From contig OX387193.1 of the NCBI GenBank assembly GCA_947561395.2, forward strand, positions 35,290,255-35,354,254: 64,000 nucleotides of DNA, given 5' to 3'. The notes below the pieces were generated by a model. It searched no databases, was not told the origin of the DNA, and saw nothing but the letters and a program-made list of their open reading frames with translations. The position numbers and the translations under genes were made by a program. How positions within the stretch are numbered: the first letter of the stretch is position 1; each line of letters starts with the position of its first letter. Of the stretch, positions 57,645 through 64,000 are shown in pieces. Origin of the DNA: Buxus sempervirens. Its lineage: Eukaryota > Streptophyta > Magnoliopsida > Buxales > Buxaceae.

Positions 57645-60600
57645 TGTAAGCACCCAAATTTTGATCAAATCAAAAAGAAAAAAAAGAGAAAAGAAGAAAA
57701 TGAAAAAATGTGCTAAAAGACAGCAGAAAAGTCAAACCTTGAGGGGACAAAAGTTGACTTTTTGATCAAGTGCAATGTGGCCACCATACTTCTTCCTAAT
57801 GATTAGGAAATTCCGACAGGATTCTAATGCAACTGAGTTTGCTCAAATCGGGGTCCGGATGAAGAAGATATGAGCCGGTCAAACTTAAGGGGGAGCCGAA
57901 AGTTGACTTTCTGCTAAACCCCGAATCAATTGCTCAATCCTATCCCACTGGATAGGGGACTCCGATACGGTTCTAACGCAATTGAGTTTGCCTAGATTGG
58001 AGTCCGGATGAAGAAGATATGAGCTGTCGAAGTTTCCACGCAACAAACCCAGAAACTGCACACGTGGCAAAGAAACTGCACACGTGGCAGCAAACGCAGC
58101 AAAATATCTTAGGGACTAAATCTCAAATATCCAAACTTTGCAAAAGATCTCAGGGACTAAACCAAAATTCACAGGGGGCAATCTGCAGATATCCAAAAGT
58201 GTCAAATCGGTCGAATCAGTCAAATCGGTCAAGTCGAGGGGCAAATCTGTAATTTTTTTGATTTGTATCCTATCAAATATGTCGGATACACATGCTTTTA
58301 TTCATATCCGACATATATTGCCAGATACAAGAGATTTGCCCGCGAGATTCGCGCGGATTCTCTGACAGATACGCGCAGAAAATTAAATTTTGGAAATAAT
58401 TGTGTTTGTATCCGACATAATATGCCGGATACAAAGGAAGCTCAGTGTATCCGACATAAAATGCCGGATACAAAGGAAGTGTAGTTTATCCGACATTAAA
58501 TGCCGGATACAAAAATTTATCTATAAAAAGGCAACAGCAGCTCCATTTCGGGGGTTGGCTTCTTTTTGCTTGCTTCCACCTTTCTTCCCCCTCTGTGCCA
58601 GCTCCAAAAACCCCTCACCTTACCCCTCTCTGACTCCCAAAACCCTCAAGCACAACCCCAAGGCCATCCAACCCCTCTTTCCCCTCTTCTTCTCCATTTC
58701 CTCACAAGTAAGAGGAGGTTCTACCACTGTGGCTGCTGGTGGGGAGGGCTCCAGCCTCAGTTCTCACTCCAAGGAGGCTCACAAACTCCATCCCAGGGTG
58801 TGTAAACCCCAAGGTATCATTTCTTGTCGCTTCTTACTTCAAATATATTAAAATGAAGATGTTTTGAGCATATACAAAATGTTTATCTCTTCTTGCTGAA
58901 ATGGGCCAGTTGGTAAGGCTTTTAGCTTACTTTTCTCCACTTTTATATGGTATGAAAGGCCTTCCATGGTAAGGGGAGTGCATGTTCTGTTATGAAAAGA
59001 GGCAAGGGTGCTCTTTGGTCACCTCCGAAGGTCTCCAAGGTGTCACTTTGCTGTGAACCTTTCCCATTTTTCATAGGGAGCATGTTCCCTTCCTCCAACA
59101 ATCCAATGTAACCCGTAAAACCCCCCTTGTCCCCTCCTTTAAATAGTTTCATTTAAGATTATCGTATGCTTGCTTTGAATACGAAGTAGTGATATGGTAG
59201 GATTGATTAAGATAGGTTGCATATGCATGTTTTGCCCAAGTACGTGCTTTTCCTCTTTCCTTTTAGTTCATGATCATATGTCATAAGCATACCCGTGTTC
59301 ACCTGCATAAAATCAACCATCCCATTTTGCACACACCAAATGAGCACACTTCTCACCTTATTTGCATGTGATATACTTAAGGGCATCATGGCCTCAAGCA
59401 TGCATCCTGCGCCTAGTTGATCGATCCTAGTTTACATTGCTCGCTTGTTGTTTTGTGATGGATGAAGAACCAAGGTAGGGGCACTCAAGCCCCCACCTCG
59501 CCGCTGTAAAAATCTCAAGAAGGAAGGGGGATAAACCTTGATCTTCCAGCTTTGTCTTGCATGAACCCAAAGTGCCCAAAAAGTGACCAAAAGAATTAGG
59601 TTTCCCCCCTCTCTGTGCCACTGTGGGCCCACACGGGGGCCCACACAATTACATGAACGTCCTAGGAGACCTAAGAACCTAACCCCATTGGAAAAATCCA
59701 AAAAAATAGCTTCTGTATGTTGATCCGGCAACTCAGGTTGGATCAATAGAGACCTGTTCGTAACCGGCGAAGAATGCCGGATACAATGGTCTCTATGTGT
59801 AGCCAGCATCTCAGGCCGGCTACACTGCCGAAATTCTTTTTTTCTCATTTTGCTTGATTTTGTGCAATTTTTTACTTTTCCAATCGAACTAACTGAACCA
59901 GAAGGGTTTTCGGGTCGAGATGGGCCTTGGACACCCGGTCCAAATTGATTTCCGGTGGGCCTTCCAATGGGGCCCACCAAGGCCGACCAACTTATTTGTG
60001 CTTAAATAAGATAATTAAAAGAATTGAGTGGGCTAGACCCTTTGAGGCCCACCAAAGCCCATCTGGGGCAACATGCATGTTTAGATCTAGGCTTGGTTTG
60101 GTCGAGACTGCGGGTAGGGCCGGTCGGGCCCACTAAAGCCCATCGAACCAAACCAACTTAGGGTTTCCAAACCCGAACTCATGAAGTATTGGGCTTTCAA
60201 GCCTAAGCCCAGGTAAAGGGGCCCAAGCCCAAGGCTTGGCCCAGATTAAGAAAGATAATCAAAATCACTTGGCAACCAACTGTGTGGCCCGCTCAAGGGC
60301 CCATAAAGCAATCCCGGCCCACTTGGCATGAAAATCATTTAATTCTAAACTTAAACTTCCAATAAAATCCATCAAATCAACCAAAGCCAAAACGGGGTTA
60401 TCCAACATAACTCCAAACGGGACTTGGGCTTTCACTAAAGCCCAAATTGACATCCTGTGGGCCTTCCAACAGGGCCCACACACCAGACTCATTTCACTCT
60501 AAACTAAGAAGAAAAAATCAAGTAAAGGGACCCACACCACTTTGGTGGTCCCGCCAGACTCAAACCAAATTGCATGCTGGATTAGGAATCGGGTGAGAAA

Positions 60601-60829
60601 CCAAAGTTGACTTAAACCAGGGAAACCTATGGGACCCGTCACTTGACAGGGCGGACCGGGGTGTCTACGGACTTCCCCAGACTGCAACCGAGAACCTGCT
60701 TAGAATCTCAAGCCGTAGACCAGCCTAATAGAAAACATAGGCACCCAGGTATCTGCCTGCACCCCATCAGGCAGTGGCGACTCCAATTTCCCACTTTCAC
60801 CCTGTGCGACCTGGAAACAGGTGCGCACA
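57645..60829 (+). mobile_element. Solo LTR F (family 2), inserted in I
   Basis: The 3185-bp element starts TGTAAGCACCCAAATTTTG and ends AACAGGTGCGCACA, with perfect GCATT duplications. It has two GTTGACTTT units (57753, 57902), five TATCCGACAT/ATGCCGGATA palindromes (58262-58512), a TATA box, a possible AAG/GTATCA donor (58813), a second palindrome group (59720-59830), a GGGCCC-rich zone (59930-60500) and the conserved end. Confidence 0.92.
58522..58530 (+). promoter_or_regulatory. TATA box of LTR F
   Basis: TATAAAAAG lies about ten bases after the last TATCCGACATTAAATGCCGG-type palindrome. The arrangement is the same as in G. Confidence 0.6.
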
Positions 60830-61502
60830 GCATTGGTGCATTTTTGGAGAAGGCTTAGGGGCTCCAACCCTTGCCTACTGACATAAGGTAGGTGCCCATT
60901 CAAGTTCACTTGGTCTGGTGCGGCTGATTTAATAGAAAGTGTATTTCAAATTTTTAGTTTAGAAATGTTAGTTTAAGGGATCTATCTAAGTGTTATTGAT
61001 ATTATATGAAGGTTATTAGTGGATAAATTGAGTAAGCCTAAGGTCTGGATAGATCAATGGAGCTTCAAGTTAGTGGTAATGCATGGGCGTCAACTGCAGC
61101 TAGGTGAGCAGTCCTAGGCGCCCAGCTTTAATGCTTGAGCTAGGTGTGGCTGATTATTTAGAAACATGAATTCTGGTTTAATCACTTAGTTTATTACTTC
61201 ATAGAACTTTACTAAAGATTAGTTATGTTCTGAAATGGTTTAATCATAGAATCTCCACTGCTACAAGTGTGTGAGAATGGAAATAAATGAATCGGATATT
61301 AAGAAATGTAGAGAGGAAATTTCTGTTGGCATCTGTTAGGTGTAATTAATTGGTAATTCTACTGTTTTGGTATTTTTGTATCATAATATTTAAAACTTAA
61401 GATTTCAGACTTTGTAATATTAAATTGATTGAAAAATTGTTAACTTTTATACGCTGGGCAGACTTTACAAATGGCTTTCCTTGAGTATTTGCATACAATA
61501 TT

Positions 61503-64000
61503 TGTGCGCGGGTCGGAAACGCGGCACGGGAAAATTCGGAGTCGCCACCGCATGATAGGGTGTAGGCGGACACCTGGGTACCTAATTTTGTCTATTGGGC
61601 TGGTCTGCGGCTTGAGATTCTAAGAAAGGTCTCGGTTGTCGTCTGGGGAAGTTCGTAGACACCCAAAACCACCCCGTTGGATGACGGGTCCCGTGGGTTC
61701 CCTGGTTTGAGTCAGCTTGCCTTGGTTTCTCACCTAATTCCTAAGCCGATATGCAACTTGGTTAAGTCTGGCAGGACCACCTGAGTGGTGTGGGTCCCTT
61801 TAATTAATTTTATCTTGTTTATTTTGAATGATCTAAGTCGAATTGGGTGGGCCTCGTTGGGAGGCCCACGGTGACCTTGGTGGGCTTGGTTAAGCCCACA
61901 AATCCCTTGGTGGGCCTCAGTCTAACCTGAAAGGCCCTTTGGGTTTAGGTTTAGTGAATTGATTTTATCTTAGGTTTTAATTTAAAGATTTAAGCGGCTT
62001 TCATGCAAAGATGGGTCGGCATTGGTTTGCGGGCCCCTGGGTGGGCCCCCATGGCGGTTGCCAAAAATATTTTTAGATTATCTTGATTTAATTTGCCAAA
62101 GTAATCTGGACATTGGGCTTGGGGCCCATAGTCCAAATTTACGCTTGAAAGCCCATGTTCTTGGAGTTTAGGGTTTTGAACCCTCATTTGGTTGATTAGT
62201 GGGCTTTGGTGGGCCCGATAGGCCCTTGCCCTTGGTCTCAGCCAAACCATGTTATTTAAACACATTATTTCACAAAACAAGTTCGGGTGGGCCGCATTGG
62301 GTTTGGCCCGCCCGGTCCGATTAGTTAATTTTGCTTTATCTTGCGTATTGGCATGCAAAGAAGTTTATTGGGCTTGGTGGGCCCCGTTGGAAGGCCCACA
62401 AATGTTCCAAGTTGGACCTGTGGTTCAGGTCCCATGTTGGGTTTCCGGGTCATTGGTTTACTTGGTTTGGTGGAAATATCATTCAAATTCGACAAGAATC
62501 GGAGAAAGCCAAAATTGGCATTTCTGCCATGTAGCTGACATAACCTGTCGGCTGCACAAAAGTCCTAGGTGATCCGACCTGAGTTGTCGGATCACCCTTA
62601 ATTTGCCTGTTTCGGGGCTTTGACCATGGGGATGCTCTTGTGGGTTTCCTAGGGGCTTCTACAAGTCATGTGGGCCTCTAGGAGGGCCCACATTGGTTCA
62701 AGTATGGAGGGGAGGCCTCCATTTTGGCCTCCCTTGTGGTTTCTCAACAAAGGCAAATGGGCCATGGGGGGCATGGGGCTGCTGCCCGTCCTTATCCCTT
62801 TTCAATCATGCAATAGTGGCTACGGGGTCATGGCATCCCAATTTTGGTGTCTCCACTTCACCAATCCATGCACAATCCGATCTTAGTCACAAAACACATC
62901 AAAACATATAAGTTCATCCCAAAATAACATATATCATGGAGTGTGGAATAACAATCAACAAACAACAATAAAAAAACAAACCAGATCCCAGCATGTACAT
63001 GAAGGTGGGCAATGCATGGAGGGTGACTTTGAGAGGTTACCCTCTTGAGGGTGCTAGGGTAATGACCTAGGGGTGCTGGGGTGTGATGGTGGGTGGACTT
63101 TCTGGACAACAAGTTATCTCAGGAGATTTTGGGGGTTTCAAAGTGGTTGAAACAGTGGGCTCTTGGGGGAGAGGGAACATGCTCTTAAAAATACAGCAAG
63201 TAACAAAGGGATTGGGTGGCATGCATCAACACCTAAAGGCGCACATCAAGTTCATGGGGAAGGGATCGTGCATTCTTCTCTAAAAAAACAGTAGGTTATC
63301 CCAACCACATGCTCCCCCTACCAAGCTATAGGTCATGCTCAAATGGGAGCAGGGTCAACAATCAGGGTAGCAGGTTAAGCGGGAAAGGGTGCGTGTTTTG
63401 ATACTTAAGAAAAAACAACAAGTTACCAAAGAAAAGAAGGATATGCACCCCTATCTAAAAGCAAGAAAGTTAGTATAAAAAAAACATGGCTATGGGTTAA
63501 TACCATGGATGGTTTTGGGCTTCCCATCCTGCTGGGACAGCAGCCAGCAGTGGAGGTTTGCTGCTGTGCCCAGTAGTAGCTCACTTGGATCTTGGGAGGA
63601 CTTAAACAACAAAGATAAGGAGAGAAGAGGGAGGTCATGCTCATGGGGTTTGCCTATATGTGTGCATGTACTTGGAACAGCCCAAACCACTTCGACATGT
63701 CAAGTATACACCAACAAAAGCAAGTAAACACCTGTTGCACCTGTACAGGGCAGCAACCATTGGGGAGAGTTTGGACATGCAAATGAGGAGGGGAATGGAC
63801 TGTGGTGATAGTGCAGCAGCTGGGACAGCCAGCACCCCAAGGTTTGGGGTGGGTACGGCAATGCCTCAACACAACCGACTCATGGGAAAAGGGGTCATGT
63901 TCAGGTACACAAAGACACTGACTTGAAGGAGGAAGGAAGGCATGCATTAGTCATGGTGAACACAGGAACGAGCAAATCAGAAAAAAAACATATCAATGGA
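61503..64000 (-). mobile_element. LTR J (family 2), reverse, runs off the window
   Basis: Its reverse-strand end is GACCCGCGCACA at 61503. The conserved terminal ~200 bases (61510-61720), GGGCCC zone (61850-62450) and GCTGACATAACCTGTCGGC plus GATCCGACCTGAGTTGTCGG palindromes (62525-62598) match E, F and G. Beyond 62900 the sequence is less familiar LTR sequence. I see no promoter or gene before the edge. Confidence 0.8.

Larger units (their letters stand above)
45588..61502 (+). mobile_element. LTR I (family 1), outer copy holding G, H, W and F
   Basis: It starts TGTAAAACCCCAGATTTTG and is interrupted after ~100 bases by G. It resumes about 56690 with a TATAAATA box (56941), donor CAT/GTAAGTAGCAA (57321) and a GCGCTAACC cluster (57600-57644). 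F then interrupts it, and it continues to 61502 where LTR J begins. A GGCGTC/GGCGCCC cluster occurs near 61085-61130. Its 3' end is outside the window. Confidence 0.65.

Noticed and set aside
59432..59980. 182-codon reverse-strand open frame in LTR F
   Set aside because: It runs antisense through palindromes and the GGGCCC field of a solo LTR; related LTRs do not keep it open.

Overview
This window looks like a piece of intergenic heterochromatin from a flowering plant with a large, transposon-rich genome. I see no host gene, tRNA, rRNA, CRISPR array or bacterial-type operon. Almost every base can be assigned to nested LTR retrotransposon sequence, and every coding stretch is broken retroelement gag or pol. 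The species cannot be named from the sequence.

Two LTR families dominate. Family 1 LTRs start with TGTAAAACCCC-like sequence and end in GGGGCGTTACA. I link them to Ty3/Gypsy chromoviruses of the Tekay/Del type, because copies abut a CCHC-type gag (element Q) and a chromodomain-type pol C-terminus (element C). Family 2 LTRs start TGTAAGCACC and usually end GCGCACA. I link them to the Tat lineage through element R, which has a degenerate tRNA-Arg primer site and a 'plant mobile domain'-like ORF. Most copies are solo LTRs. Twelve (P, N, M, K, L, U, B, A, E, H, W, F) have recognisable 5-bp target-site duplications: nine perfect, three with one mismatch.

Layout (labels are mine). 1-7856: 3' end of LTR X, then a reverse-strand gag-bearing element Q holding a 21-bp minisatellite and split by solo LTRs P and N. 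7857-22151: forward Tat-like element R (5' LTR, primer site, leader, ORF1, 144-bp repeats), split by solo LTRs M, K and L. 22152-31181: LTRs S, T (containing U) and V; U and V form a large inverted pair. 31182-39588: LTR C in two opposite orientations, with LTR B inside it and A inside B, then the C pol end. 39589-64000: LTR D (containing E), LTR I (containing G, which contains H, which contains W; and also F), and LTR J running off the edge.

The most interesting signal is inside the family 1 LTRs. Each well-preserved copy carries a plausible intron whose first 11 nt can base-pair with a segment just upstream of the acceptor. The pairing is kept by compensating changes between copies, and a tetraloop hairpin sits next to it. 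A GC-rich cluster of copy-specific palindrome-like motifs lies 150-550 nt after the donor in nearly all copies. Family 2 LTRs similarly carry copy-specific palindromes both just before the TATA box and again far downstream.
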